Positions 21,457 to 31,656 of a stretch of DNA of 54,243 nt are shown here, piece by piece; the stretch's first letter is position 1, and every line of letters begins with the position of its first letter. The stretch is from Boothiomyces macroporosus (lineage: Eukaryota > Chytridiomycota > Chytridiomycetes > Rhizophydiales > Terramycetaceae), in the NCBI GenBank assembly GCA_027604185.1, contig JADGKB010000098.1, positions 1 through 54,243 on the forward strand, read 5' to 3'. Both the position numbers and the translations under genes were made by a program. The notes below the pieces were generated by a model, which did no database searches, had not been told where the DNA came from, and saw nothing but the letters and a program-made list of their open reading frames with translations.

Positions 21457-22868
21457 ATGGTTTTCTTGTGGGCAATACTCAGCATTGTGTCTGCAACATC
21501 CTCAACCTATAACGACAGCTCATACTCTATCGCAACTGTAAGCGGCTACAATATTTACAGCGCAAAAGGATTCTACGTCGAGGATAACTTTTTGTTCCAT
21601 CATGAGAATGCAACTTATGATGACTGCATTTCTACATGCATCGCACTTGCTGGTAACCCGTTAATTGATTAGAATGTACTTCTTTTATCTGGACTGATGT
21701 TCATCCTTACGGTGGATGCTATACTATGGACAGGCCTTTGAACACAATCAACATTTTACCGAACCCTCTTGTTACCGCTGGGTACTTTCTACTGATCTAG
21801 GTTTCTATTGGCTAGGAGCCCGAATTGTGTAGACAATTCAGGTGTAGTTACCTGTAAACCAATTACGAACTGGTCCGACAAAAATGTCAAGGAACCCACA
21901 TTTTCTTCTTTGGACAATGTGCAGTTGACCTATAGAAATGGCTGGTATTCAGCAAATTGCGGGTTTAAATACTCGCGAATAACAAACAATTATATTTCCC
22001 CAGAAGATCCGAATGGAAATGCTGCCGTGAATGAAACAAACTGCCAACATAGCTGTCTAACTAGTCACTTTGCATGTACAGCATATATATACAATGCTGC
22101 CAATTATTCTTGCCAGCTGTATGATAATTCAGTGGATGCGCTGGGTATTGAAATCAGCTCGGATTGGGATTGTGGGTTTTACATGAACAGAAGTACAAAT
22201 TGTTTTGATGATGGCTCAAAGATCAACTGTGATTCTTCAGCGTATAAAATTACTAATATAGTCGTAATTTGGACGTGCTGAATGCATACTCGAATGGACC
22301 TAGCAATCCTGGCTCTTCGAACGGGTCGGCAGTTATATGGATTATTGTTGGTGTTGTTGTTGGTGTTTTAGTCATTCTTGGGTTTGTATTTGCTTTGTGG
22401 TTCTTTGTATTTCGCAAAAAGCCAGATTCATCGAAAAAGCTTGATTCGAAGAAATCGAATAGCAATTTATCTGGGGTTTCTACTCCTATTAATTCGCTAA
22501 ACTCTCCTTATAACAATAATCGCTTTTCTCAGTTATCGCAAGAAACGCAGTACCAGCGGTACTCTCAAGTCCCCAGCGAATATTCAAATGTGACTTATGG
22601 TACCCAGGTGGATGGCATCTATTCGGCAGGATCTAATGAAAACAAAGATACTCATTTGAATTTCAACTATGGTTCAAACTTTGTGGTAAACACAGTCCAG
22701 TCTCCAATTCAAACTAGATCTAATCCACCACCAACTCCAGCGCTTCCTGTGATTGCACAAATACCTGAAGTGCAGCCATTGGCTCAAAACACAAACTCAA
22801 GTCCAACCCAAATTGAGCGAACTGAAGATGGCACTGATCAAATGCCACGCTATCCCGTAAACCAATAG
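21457..22868 (+). CDS. PAN-domain single-pass membrane protein, copy 2
   Basis: Paralogue of the preceding gene: three introns at the same codon positions (21653-21672, 21782-21800, 22242-22261), 450 residues. Shared landmarks are YSIATVSGYNIYSAKGF (copy 1: YAVSTVGKYNVYSAKGF), CGFYMNRSTNCFDDGSKINC and LPVIAQIPEV near the C-terminus. Signal peptide MVFLWAILSIVSA; membrane helix WIIVGVVVGVLVILGFVFALW; long cytosolic tail rich in Ser, Asn, Gln and Pro. The conserved tail motif (L-P-I/V-I-A-Q-I/V-P-E-V) suggests a binding partner inside the cell. I start at the ATG at 21457 because it begins the signal peptide. Confidence 0.78.
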
Positions 22869-23397
22869 CTTTGATATCTTTACAGGAAGCTGGTTTTAAT
22901 AAAGACGGTTGTACTATTCTATTACGAAAAAGGGTTAGGTGCTTCAAGCACTGAACTGGTTGATGAGTAATATCAGTAGTGGGTGGGATTTTGATATCCT
23001 CATATTATAGTGTCATTACTTGAAATGTCAAGTTGCACAGTTTGAGGTGGTTCAAATGCCCAGCAGTGAAATGGTTATGCTGCTGGGCATCAGCTGCTAT
23101 TCGTACAGAGTAAGAGATACACAACCAATATTTTGACAAACTATTGCTCATTGGCTGGACAAAAAACTTTTTTCACAAATGGTTTTGTTTTGGCTATTCT
23201 TTACAGTGGCATTAGCAACTTCAAATAACACGTGTGCAGTGCATACTACTTTCACAAATTGACATCCAATATCGAAATTGATTTCTACGGTCTCACAGGA
23301 CAATATCACCCACGTGACCCCTGTATATCACTTGACTGAACATATTCAAACCATACAATGGTCTAATGCTTTTAAAAATAAAACCAAAGTTAAGACT
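22869..23397. other. Intergenic region with a perfect 11-bp inverted repeat and a shared 18-bp segment
   Basis: At 23056-23066 and 23080-23090 the arms ATGCCCAGCAG and CTGCTGGGCAT form a perfect hairpin with a 13-nt loop. The 18-mer tattctattacgaaaaag near 22914 recurs near 24023 inside the end of another gene. A possible PAN-gene relic lies at 23179-23262. Confidence 0.5.
23179..23262 (+). pseudogene. Possible relic of a third PAN-gene copy (signal peptide only)
   Basis: A 27-codon frame starting MVLFWLFFTVALATSNN resembles MVFLWAILSIVSATSST of copy 2 and lies in the same orientation just downstream of it. Beyond 27 codons the resemblance fades and a stop appears. Short hydrophobic leaders can look alike by chance. 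Confidence 0.25.
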
Positions 23398-23796
23398 TTA
23401 TCCTTTATTTTCGGAATGAAGTTTTTGGAGCTCTTTCACTTTCAACTTTTGTTTGATGTATCTCTGAGTGCCTTTTATTGGTTTATTGCCAGTTTTGTGT
23501 ACTATATCAGGGGTATTCACAAATCCATTTTTACTAACCATCCAGCTATGCTCTTTACGACTGTGGTTGTCAAGAATCCGTTTACTAACCTGCAACTTTT
23601 CTTCTACCATTTTCACCACAATATCAATTGCTGTTTGCGATTCTGCTTGAATCGTCAGAATTGAGTTATTCAGACCATTTTCTTTTAAATTGAGTTTTAT
23701 TATTCCAGGAGTTTCGGCCATAAGTTTAATGTTTCTCCCCTTTATCCCAATGACTCTTCCTGCTGCTTCTGAAGGAATGTTGATTTGAAATTCCAT
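23398..23796 (-). CDS. Small KH-domain RNA-binding protein
   Basis: A 132-residue single exon. The N-terminal half is a KH domain: INIPSEAAGRVIGIKGRNIKLM contains the GxxG loop (GIKG) and flanking helices, followed by the NSILTIQA strand. The C-terminal half is basic and Ser/Lys-rich with no recognised domain. I start at the ATG giving MEFQINIPSE because upstream residues add nothing family-like. It should bind single-stranded RNA; the process is unknown. Confidence 0.7.
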   Translation of the reverse strand: MEFQINIPSEAAGRVIGIKGRNIKLMAETPGIIKLNLKENGLNNSILTIQAESQTAIDIVVKMVEEKLQVSKRILDNHSRKEHSWMVSKNGFVNTPDIVHKTGNKPIKGTQRYIKQKLKVKELQKLHSENKG

Positions 23797-24010
23797 AGTT
23801 TTTGTGGCGCTTGACAACCTTTTTACAATGCACAACCAAGTCTTGATTCAAATATCTGAAACTTGCAAGGTTACTTTGTCGGCTGAAATATTAATACTTG
23901 CATTGTATGACAAAATTTAGGTTGTGACTGCTGAGGTAGTAGAATCCATGAATAGCAGCAACAATACTGATAGGATAACTATTGTTTTTCTCGATGCTTT
24001 TTTACCACTC

Positions 24011-24806
24011 AACATCTAAAGTATTCTATTACGAAAAAGAGTTTTATTTCTTGAATTGAACAACATCCAACTCCAACTCATTGATATTACTGAATGAATC
24101 TAACTTTACATATGCAACCAAATGACTTCCATTTGGACAATTCTCTATCGATGAAACCTTGATTTTTCCATCTTTAAATGAGAGCATCATATATACAATT
24201 TCTACATTAAATTAAGGTACCTTGCCCCATGGCTACCCCTAGGATCACTATCCGCATTGATAAGAAATGCTTGATTGGTTCCGGAGGGTCAATGTATAGC
24301 AAATTAGCTTCTTTTTCTATCAGGGAATACGGTATACAAAAGTGTTCCATTCCTATATGGTTCATCAGCAATAACAGAGTCAGTATTAGCAATGATGTTT
24401 GAGGGACGTAGGAAGCTAGTATGAGGATCAGTCCAACAGTAACAAACCCAAGCACAAAGGAATATTTCTGACAGAAAATACAAAAGAGGTATAACAACAC
24501 AGTAACCAGTGACAAATTGGCTTTCCCATTACATGTATGAGTAGGGTTAATCCTGTCCCAGTAAATCAGACTAATTTCATCCTGATCATCCAGCTCTAGA
24601 TACAGCACTGATTGCTTGGAAGACTTTTTTTCAGTCAATATCGAACTGATTTGATTGTTGAATTTTTGAAATTCGTACTTCCATTTGAATCCGTAGCGAT
24701 CAAAGCAAAAGGCAAAGTGCGGAGTGATGGTTTTGATTTGGCGGGTATTTTCGATTACTTTGTTGTCGATATCTAGTCGGACTGAACTTACGAATGACTC
24801 TAGCAT
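24011..24806 (-). CDS. Hypothetical two-helix membrane protein
   Basis: A 19-nt intron (24202-24220) joins two exons to give 258 residues. The N-terminal 90 residues are soluble. Two or three closely packed hydrophobic stretches follow (LSLVTVLLYLFCIFC, FVLGFVTVGLILILASYV, LLILTLLLLM), then a C-terminal soluble part. The hairpin-plus-domain plan recalls small ER membrane subunits such as PIG-H, but I do not find that family's motifs, so it stays unnamed. The last codons include an 18-bp segment repeated near 22914. Confidence 0.5.
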
Positions 24807-24993
24807 TGAAAAAAGTCAAAGAACTGTTGTGGCTGAATTAGGCCGAATCTGTTTGAGATGTTACTGAATGATTTGAATCCAACTATCTGGGTCAACTCTG
24901 ACATTTCAAGTTGGCGCTTTGGAACTATTCTTACTGCTTGACCAGTTCTAGAAAAGTACTTTAATCGTAGATGTACTTTGGGGTGGACGTTAA

Positions 24994-25910
24994 ATGAAGA
25001 GGGGCTATGAAAGAAGAGACAATATGCAAAAGTATGGAGGGCCGCTGACAGCGAGTCGACGATATCCTAGGATATGGGAGTTTAGACGAGAGCTTCCTAT
25101 GTCTAATAGTTCAAGCAGAGAAAGATCCCAAGTATGCCAACTTTCCAGATTATGCAATACTACCATTGGGATCCTGACTGATTCAATTCTATCTCTTGGA
25201 TCAATCGGGCAAACTCTGGAATATGGTTTCAGAGGTGACAATTGGAAATCCACTGACTTAAGAATCCCTGAACAGATTGACTTATGCGGGTATTTAGAAC
25301 AATGGAATCTTAATGAATTTGACTGTAACCAGGTTTTTCCTCATTTTATGCACCCAAAATTACCTACTGAAATTTGGGATAAAATTTGGTTACTATGCAA
25401 TCAAGAAACACTATCAATCACTAGAGAATTGCAAAGTGGGTACGTTAGAACAAAGACCGAATTCTTTGATTTTGAAGAAGCAGCAAAGAATGGAAATTTG
25501 GAGAATATGAAATGTTGGATATCGGTTGTCCATGGTCAAAAACCACGTTTTCTTCTGCTGCCAGCAAAGGCATATTTGAAAATATGAAATGGCTCAAAGA
25601 AAACAACTATTCATGGGATGAAGAAACATTCATATCAGCCGCATACAATGGAAACTTGGAAAACATGATCTAAATGGATGTCCTTGGGATGAATAGACTT
25701 TTAAAAGAGCAGTAGAAAATGGTAACTTGGATAATATGAAATGGCTTAAAGAAAACAAATGTCCATGGAACATTTTTACTTGTACAAAGTGAGAATTTGG
25801 AATGCGTGACTTGGTTGAAAGAGAATGGCTGTCCTTGGGATAAAAAGTTTGTTGAAGGGAGAAACAGAACCACGAGTTGGTTGGCTGGGCAAAACAGAAT
25901 TGATACCATT
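24994..25910 (+). pseudogene. Decayed F-box/ankyrin-repeat gene of giant-virus type
   Basis: An open part (24994-25587) ends in LPTEIWDKIW, an F-box-like motif, and the first ankyrin unit (FEEAAKNGNLENMK). Afterwards repeat units continue in shifted frames: FENMKWLKENNYSWDEETF, YNGNLENM, NGCPWDE then a stop, VENGNLDNMKWLKENKCPW, and CVTWLKENGCPWDKKF. The NLENMKWLKENGCPWDE unit is the ankyrin variety abundant in mimivirus-like viruses and some of their protist hosts. Several frameshifts, stops and a lost half-repeat show it is dead. The ancestry (virus-derived or host family) cannot be decided here. Confidence 0.7.
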
Positions 25911-26708
25911 GTATAATATAATCTTTTTCATTCGGCACAACTAATAGCCCGTATATCACCAAACAATGAAGCTACTGGTTTAGATTTAACCAAATATATA
26001 CAAATTCATAAACTTGAAGCATGCCTTGGTTTATTTTGGCAAACCGTTAATATTTTGATTGCAGATTTTTCGCAAAATGACTGTTTTACAGGATTGAAAA
26101 AATTGTAAACCCCACCCAACAAATCAAGTAAAATTCAACGTATATCTTGTTCTGGGATCATTTCTATTCATGCCTAGTACTTTTGTTGGCTGCTCCATCC
26201 ACCATTCAAAAGAGTTTATTTCCAAAGAATCTAAAATACCTGAAAGATCAAATCGGCTAATGGACTTTAACAGTCGTTGAATTAATCTGGTACTACCTTG
26301 TGACCGTCCAAATGTGAAATTATTGTATGGAAATTCTAATTAGGGTCTTGGGCGGTCATACCGTTCATTCACTATCAAGAACAAGAGTGTATTTGAAAGC
26401 ACTGTTCAATGCGAAATACGAAACCCACCTCGGCATGCATAAACAAATACTCCCTTGGCTATAATATTGCTAAATGGATTCCTCTTTGCTCTTGGCGGCA
26501 CTCGATTTGTGGGAAACGTGGCCCTAATAGGGCTACTTTTTTTATCAGTGTAGTACAGATAATTGATTTCTCTATCGATAATCTCGATTTTTTGCAAATA
26601 TCAGTAGAATCGACAGAGTGCATTTACAGTATAAATACAGTAGCAATAGGGCAGGGCGGTATTAAATATTTGCAAGCTACGCTTTCTTGAACAGGGCAAA
26701 AGCATCAG
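25911..26708. other. Long gene-poor region before the SLC35-like gene
   Basis: About 800 bp with no convincing gene. Short broken frames on the minus strand (26406-26597 and around 26190-26340) look like coding remnants but match nothing I know. A TATA-like cagtataaatacag lies at about 26627-26640, near the transporter start. Confidence 0.4.
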
Positions 26709-27776
26709 GTGTTTTCCAAAACGAGACTACCCAGTCCAGTTCCCAGACAGTTAGCCTTTAAATACACGAGAAAAAAAAGAGCACTAATGCATCCTAAAAT
26801 CGTTGATGGTATCAAAGCTGTGCTCTATGGCCAAGTCCTATCCATGATCTTGTCCTCCACTTTCATCTTCACTCAAATGGTCAACCAAGGAAATATTTTC
26901 CCATACATTTTCCCAAACGAAATGATGTATCACTTGCTGTTCCTTATTTGTCTGCTTAAAGCTGGATATATTATCAATTTATACAAGACTAAAGTTAATT
27001 TTACAAGGTCGTATTATATTGTTGCGATGGGTACTGTTGATGTATTGGCCAACATGGCAATGCTAAAGTCTTTTGAATACACCTCTGGTATCTCTGCTGT
27101 ATTGATCTCATCCACTTCTGCAATTCTCGCTGTCCCAATGTCTTATTATATCTTGAAATCTAGATACAATAGATGGCACGCTATTGGTGTTGCTATTGTT
27201 ATGGTTGGTTTGGTATTCATTAACTGGTCCAAGTACGATCAAAATGCTGGTGAAGATGCTTCATTCAAATTCACTGGATCTTTCCTTGCTGCTTTGGCTT
27301 CATTAGGATTTGCTGCTTCCTCTGTCATTCAAACCAAAGTCATTGAAGTAATTGACGAAGGTTATCCATGGGGTGCACTTTCTGGATTCGGCACTGTTTC
27401 CTCCATTGTCGCATTCATTATTGCAAACTTGACTCCATTGCACACCGAAGATAGAGATTTGTTGCTCAACTCCAACTCTCCATATGCATGGTATATTATC
27501 GGATATATCGTCGCTCTCGCTTTATTCTATGTCTTGTCTCCTCTATACTTGCAAAAATGGTCTGCAGTCAATTTCCAAATGTCAATTTTGACTGCTGATA
27601 TTGGTGTCTACATTTTCAACATCTTTTACTTAAAGGCCAGCTTGACCGCGCTTTACACCACTGGTTTCTTTGTTGTTTTGATTGGTATGGGTGTCTTTAA
27701 TATGGCACCAGTGCTTGCTGGCGAGACTGAAAAGGAAAAAGTTGAGGACCATATTCCTCCAGTTACTTTGAAATAA
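26709..27776 (+). CDS. SLC35F-like drug/metabolite-superfamily transporter
   Basis: A single exon of 355 residues from 26709, or 329 from the ATG at 26787 (MHPKIVDGIKAVLYGQ), which begins where family members usually do. About ten hydrophobic helices are visible, arranged as two EamA-like halves; GISAVLISSTSAILAVPMSYYILKSRY is a typical internal segment (helices 4-5), as is the later FQMSILTADIGVYIF. This matches the SLC35F1/F2/DUF914 group, thought to move small solutes across endomembranes or the plasma membrane. The substrate is unknown. Codon use is richer in C-ending codons than in most neighbours, suggesting strong expression. Confidence 0.8.
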   Translation: MFSKTRLPSPVPRQLAFKYTRKKRALMHPKIVDGIKAVLYGQVLSMILSSTFIFTQMVNQGNIFPYIFPNEMMYHLLFLICLLKAGYIINLYKTKVNFTRSYYIVAMGTVDVLANMAMLKSFEYTSGISAVLISSTSAILAVPMSYYILKSRYNRWHAIGVAIVMVGLVFINWSKYDQNAGEDASFKFTGSFLAALASLGFAASSVIQTKVIEVIDEGYPWGALSGFGTVSSIVAFIIANLTPLHTEDRDLLLNSNSPYAWYIIGYIVALALFYVLSPLYLQKWSAVNFQMSILTADIGVYIFNIFYLKASLTALYTTGFFVVLIGMGVFNMAPVLAGETEKEKVEDHIPPVTLK

Positions 27777-27943
27777 ATATAGACACTTTTCTTATTGGTA
27801 GTATATTTACTTGGTTATTTCCATCCATCCTACTGCTGGTACGAGAAACATCCTCAACTTGATCCAGTTAGTTGTATTCTAAATCATTCACAGGAAACAT
27901 CAACTTTACTTTGGCGGTCACACAAACTTTAACTTTTTAAAAA

Positions 27944-28952
27944 ATGGCTGATCTCGATGAAATTATTGAAACCGAACAGGACGCACTTCTCCCAGTACAA
28001 ACAAAGCCAACAGTTTACGATAAAATAGGATCGTACAAGAAATCAATCATTTGCGGAATAATAGTTTTGCTCTTGTACATTGGCTCCTATTTCATTTTGA
28101 TTCCGCAACTTGTTCAGCAAAAAATCGATGGCCAAGGGACAATATTACAGCATTTGCATATAAATTCATTTCAAGATATTGATTTATCGTTAAAGGTACC
28201 AGTTGATCAATCGCCAATATCCGCTCAAGTAGACTTGGGAAATTTAAATTTGTATTTAAACCAAACTGAAATTGGAAGAGTAAAGTTTCCAGTTATTTAC
28301 AGCTTTGCGAATAGTCCTGTAGTCTGGATCAATAGCACTCTTGATTTTGAACCAGAATTGCCAATTATTCAATATTACCTTGGGAAAATTATCAAGCATG
28401 GATTACGAGGCAGTATGATTGTCAAAGCTATTCCTAGTGTTCATATTCCTATTTTATTTGGGACTTGGAAAGCAAACTTGTATAGAGAATATCAAATTAT
28501 TGATAAGGAAATTGACTTGAAACAATTCAATGCTAGTTACAGCGATGTTGAAATCAAGACTGTAAAGAAAAAAGGGTTCGATCAATACTTTGTTTCATTG
28601 AGTGCAAACTTTGTTAATCCATTCCCAGTCTATAGTAAACTAGAAAACCTTGTTCACTTTGGAATATACTATCAAGGTACATTACATTAATCCAGGCAAC
28701 AAGATTTTAAACATTACTGTTGATTTGCGCTTGAGAGAACAACAAAACAAAAAGTTGATCAAGATCGAAAGCGTTGCAGAGTACAGCTTTGAATTAATGG
28801 AAATGGTTGGAAAAGTAGCTGAAAATGAAGATGTCTATTTGACTGTAAAAGATTTACAAATTGAAGGAATTGGTGAATATCAAGATTTGATTGATGGATT
28901 GTATTATGAATTCCTCGTGCCAAAGATTGAAATTGAAAATTACAAGAATTGA
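27944..28952 (+). CDS. Single-pass membrane protein with LEA-2/DUF3712-like lumenal domain
   Basis: A 19-nt intron (28677-28695) gives 329 residues. A short acidic cytosolic start is followed by one helix (IICGIIVLLLYIGSYFILI) and a beta-rich outer domain: SFQDIDLSLKVPVDQSPISA, LYLNQTEIGRVKFPV and similar strands. This layout (tail-anchor-like helix plus beta-sandwich with the LNxTxIGxVxxP pattern) resembles DUF3712/Tag1-type vacuolar proteins and the LEA-2 fold. The role is unknown; in yeast relatives sit in the vacuole membrane. The protein at 33587 has the same general plan without obvious sequence similarity. Confidence 0.5.
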
Positions 28953-28994
28953 ATATGGTTTAAATAAAGATTTGATTGATTTGAAAAGAAAAAG

Positions 28995-29352
28995 TTAGTG
29001 TTTATTGAAAAGTCCTATCTTGTCCTGACTGAATATCTCTTGTATTCTTGAAATCAGCTCGTTGCGTTCCTTGTTTAAATAATCAAAATATTCAACTTGA
29101 TTACTAACTATTACCTAGCATGCTGTCTGTATCCATTGTTTCCTGGTGCTGCTTTACCAATTGCTTCATCTGATTAATTTTCAATCTAATCTGTTCAAAC
29201 TTTGCTTCCACATCTAGCTCTTCATCTAATCAATTAAAATTACCATAAATTTGAAGAGAGTTCATTTTATTCAATAATTCTAAATGCTTGTCTTCAAGTT
29301 CTTGATTAATGAGTGTGTTGAATTCGTAGTCAATCAGAGTAGATTCGTCCAT
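28995..29352 (-). CDS. Small coiled-coil protein with two ultra-short introns
   Basis: Three short exons separated by introns of 18 nt (29226-29243) and 19 nt (29096-29114) give 106 residues from MDESTLIDYEFNTL to GLFNKH. No single exon is long enough to be noticed alone. The product is helical and charged with heptad-like spacing (KFEQIRLKINQMKQLVKQHQ), without membrane segments. Both introns keep frame and carry the local 3' pattern, so the model is well supported even though I recognise no family. Possibly a subunit of a small coiled-coil complex. Confidence 0.6.
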
Positions 29353-29394
29353 AAAGATTATTTTTCGCACAGTATTTATAGAAAATTAAGCTTT

Positions 29395-30302
29395 TTAAGG
29401 TTTTTGCGTGAGTTCTGTAGTGACGCTGCCCAACTCTTTTGAAATGCTGTCTGTTTTTTCTCTGATATGTTTGATCATTTTAAACATTAAAGTAATGAAA
29501 AACAAGTGCGCCATCCCTAGTATACTAATTCAGTTATTTTTTACCTTCCGATAATTGAAATTCCAGCTCCTACTTGGCCGCCAATGTACCATGCAATCAA
29601 CCAAATGATGAGTCCAGTCCAGTCAGAGGTAAAGCTACACAGCACAAGAATATTCATCTCCCTAAAATGCTTAGAATCGATCTTGTAGTTTAAATCGCCA
29701 ATCATAAGTCCCAATTTCATAGCTGTCAATTTTTTAACAGTAGTTGTTATATAGTATGCGTGAAATGTCTCGTAAAGCATGCAGGTAGCGGTAAATATCT
29801 CAAAGCCATACATATACCAACTTTTGAATATTGATGGCCATGGTATACCCATGTAACCCATCCCGATATACAATCCTCCCATTGAAATGAAATGAAACAA
29901 AACAAATGCTATCTGAAGTATCTTGATTCTTTCCAGAGTGAGATACACACTATTTGTGATGAATAGTTTTAGTAACTCCATTTGTCCCATTACTGCTAGC
30001 AACAGACATACTGATCCAAGCAGATTGTAAATCCAATGGAAGAGCGGCATGCATACATTAGAGTATCGTATTATTTGAGATATCTGCCATAGTAATGAAG
30101 ATATCCACAGTCCAAATACGAAATAGTAAACCTTTCCTTTCAGTAAAAATCCTCTGGTCAGAATATACATCATTCCGAGCGATAGTAGTAGGTATATCAG
30201 AGAGAAGCCAGCTGCTATTTTATTGATTGTTATTGTGAGTTCGAGGCCCGGTTCTGGCTCTCCGCTCATTCCATAACCTATCTCGAACAGAACTGATGTC
30301 AT
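29395..30302 (-). CDS. Seven-transmembrane protein, GPCR-like topology
   Basis: A 20-nt intron (29525-29544) near the end gives 295 residues. Six hydrophobic helices are encoded by exon 1 (for example AGFSLIYLLLSLGMMYIL and YYFVFGLWISSLLW) and exon 2 supplies a seventh (ILGMAHLFFITLMFKMI) followed by a basic, Ser/Thr-rich tail (KHIREKTDSISKELG). The N-terminus is about 25 residues. Seven helices with an outward short N-terminus and charged cytosolic tail is receptor-like, but I see no motif of a known receptor class, so a transporter or unknown membrane protein is also possible. Confidence 0.6.
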
Positions 30303-30654
30303 TGTCGGAAAAGAAAACTCAAAACAATATCATATTATCAGTCATAATGGTATCTTTTCTCTTGTAGTTGGGTGTTTAAGTTGTATTAGATCAGTATGGG
30401 AACCAGGTTAGACTAGCTGTCAAATAGACCATGTACGCCATTGACTGTGGAATTTAAAGTGTGGAGTGATAATGATTACTAATGTGATAATTTACTAAAG
30501 CGATAATAATTTACAAGTTAGCACTCTGTTTCAGAAAACTGTACACAATGGTCGTGTTGGGAGTTTCGTCTTCAAAGATGACAGTTTTATTAATAATTCC
30601 GCTAGTACCTAAACCCAAGAACAGACTGTTTGCCAGGGCTAATTAGCTTGCTAA
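30303..30654. other. Intergenic region; possible unread C-terminal exon of the F-box gene
   Basis: A 352-bp spacer. On the minus strand at about 30530-30640 an open frame with a coding look (LGTSGIINKTVIFEDETPNT) ends at a stop near 30517. It would join the F-box gene in frame only through a 27-nt GT-TG interval; otherwise it is unexplained. Confidence 0.3.
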
Positions 30655-31228
30655 TTATACCCGATGTGAAACCAACAATAACCTGGATAAATCAGGAACC
30701 TCTTCCTCTTCCCTTTCCAAAATAAATCCTCGAGGTATTCTGACTCTGTTAGACCATAAACACCCACGATCAAGTGTGTGTTTAATGAAATTAGACTTGT
30801 TATCCGCCCCATGTTCCCAAAGGATACTCTTTACTGTTGTAGTAACAAAATCATCCCGATCACATTCTTCGCATCCGTGCACAAACTGAAAGTTTGTTGA
30901 AAAGATTGTATCAGAAGCACGCTTTGTCAACATATCCAGAAACATGTTGCGCTGCTTCAATCGATGTTGTTTGAGAAAATACTCTTTCCAATTGATATCG
31001 ACACTAGATTAGATTATTCTACCTCATATCCTGGATAAGCGGCAAGTGCTCGTGTAAAATACATTGTTTCTTCCACAATTTCTTGTCGTTTGCTATTTCA
31101 TTGAAAGCTTTAGATAGACTGGATATCAACAAGAGTGTTTGGGCGTCTAGATATGATGCTATTTGTATCCAGATTTCAGTTGGGAGTTTCATTTCTAAAG
31201 TATTCATGGAGAAACCATTGTTTTTCAA
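30655..31228 (-). CDS. F-box protein
   Basis: A 19-nt intron (31004-31022) joins exon 1, an F-box (MKLPTEIWIQIASYLDAQTLLLISSLSKAF), to exon 2 via DMSVDINWKEYFLKQHRLKQ, the WK-E-F segment that typically follows an F-box. The second exon adds CEECDRDDFVTT and a charged end. The upstream ATG adds ten residues; the one at MKLPTEIW also fits. It should link an SCF ligase to an unknown substrate. The C-terminus is uncertain: the frame stops at 30655, but a nearby frame could be joined by a further intron. Confidence 0.65.
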
Positions 31229-31656
31229 TCAGACCAGATAATGACACTCAAACAATTTACTGAAACGGAATGAAACCATGATTAATCGTATCATGGGTGA
31301 TAAATATAGATTTCGATATAGAGATTAGACTACTACGCGAATTCTGCCAAAAAAGTACTATGAAAAATGGTGCTTGACGTGAGAAAGCAGTACTCATTAA
31401 AAATCTACCTTGATTGGTGCTCTAATAATTAAAAGCAATGGGTATCGTAAATTTGACTTTAAAATTGCTCATGTTAACCCTATGAATTCATAAAGGAATG
31501 TCAAACATACCGTTTACGCGCCAAATAATGTATTTGCAAGAATGTACAACCAGATTAATGGTAGGCTCGACTGCCAAGGAAACAGTTTAGTTTCCAGGCG
31601 TCAACTTTAGGGAATAATTGCCAAACGCAAGGTCAAAATAAACACACTAGCAAACA
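31229..31656. other. Intergenic divergent promoter region, no gene seen
   Basis: A 428-bp AT-rich spacer between the divergent starts of the F-box gene and the gene at 31657. No ORF, RNA gene or clear repeat seen. Confidence 0.4.

Noticed and set aside
24011..24806. Identification as PIG-H
   Set aside because: The helical hairpin followed by a soluble part is similar in plan, but the conserved PIG-H strand and closing motifs are not seen.
26406..26597. Minus-strand 63-codon frame as a transposase remnant
   Set aside because: It looks coding and lies in a gene-poor area, but no transposase motif could be recognised.
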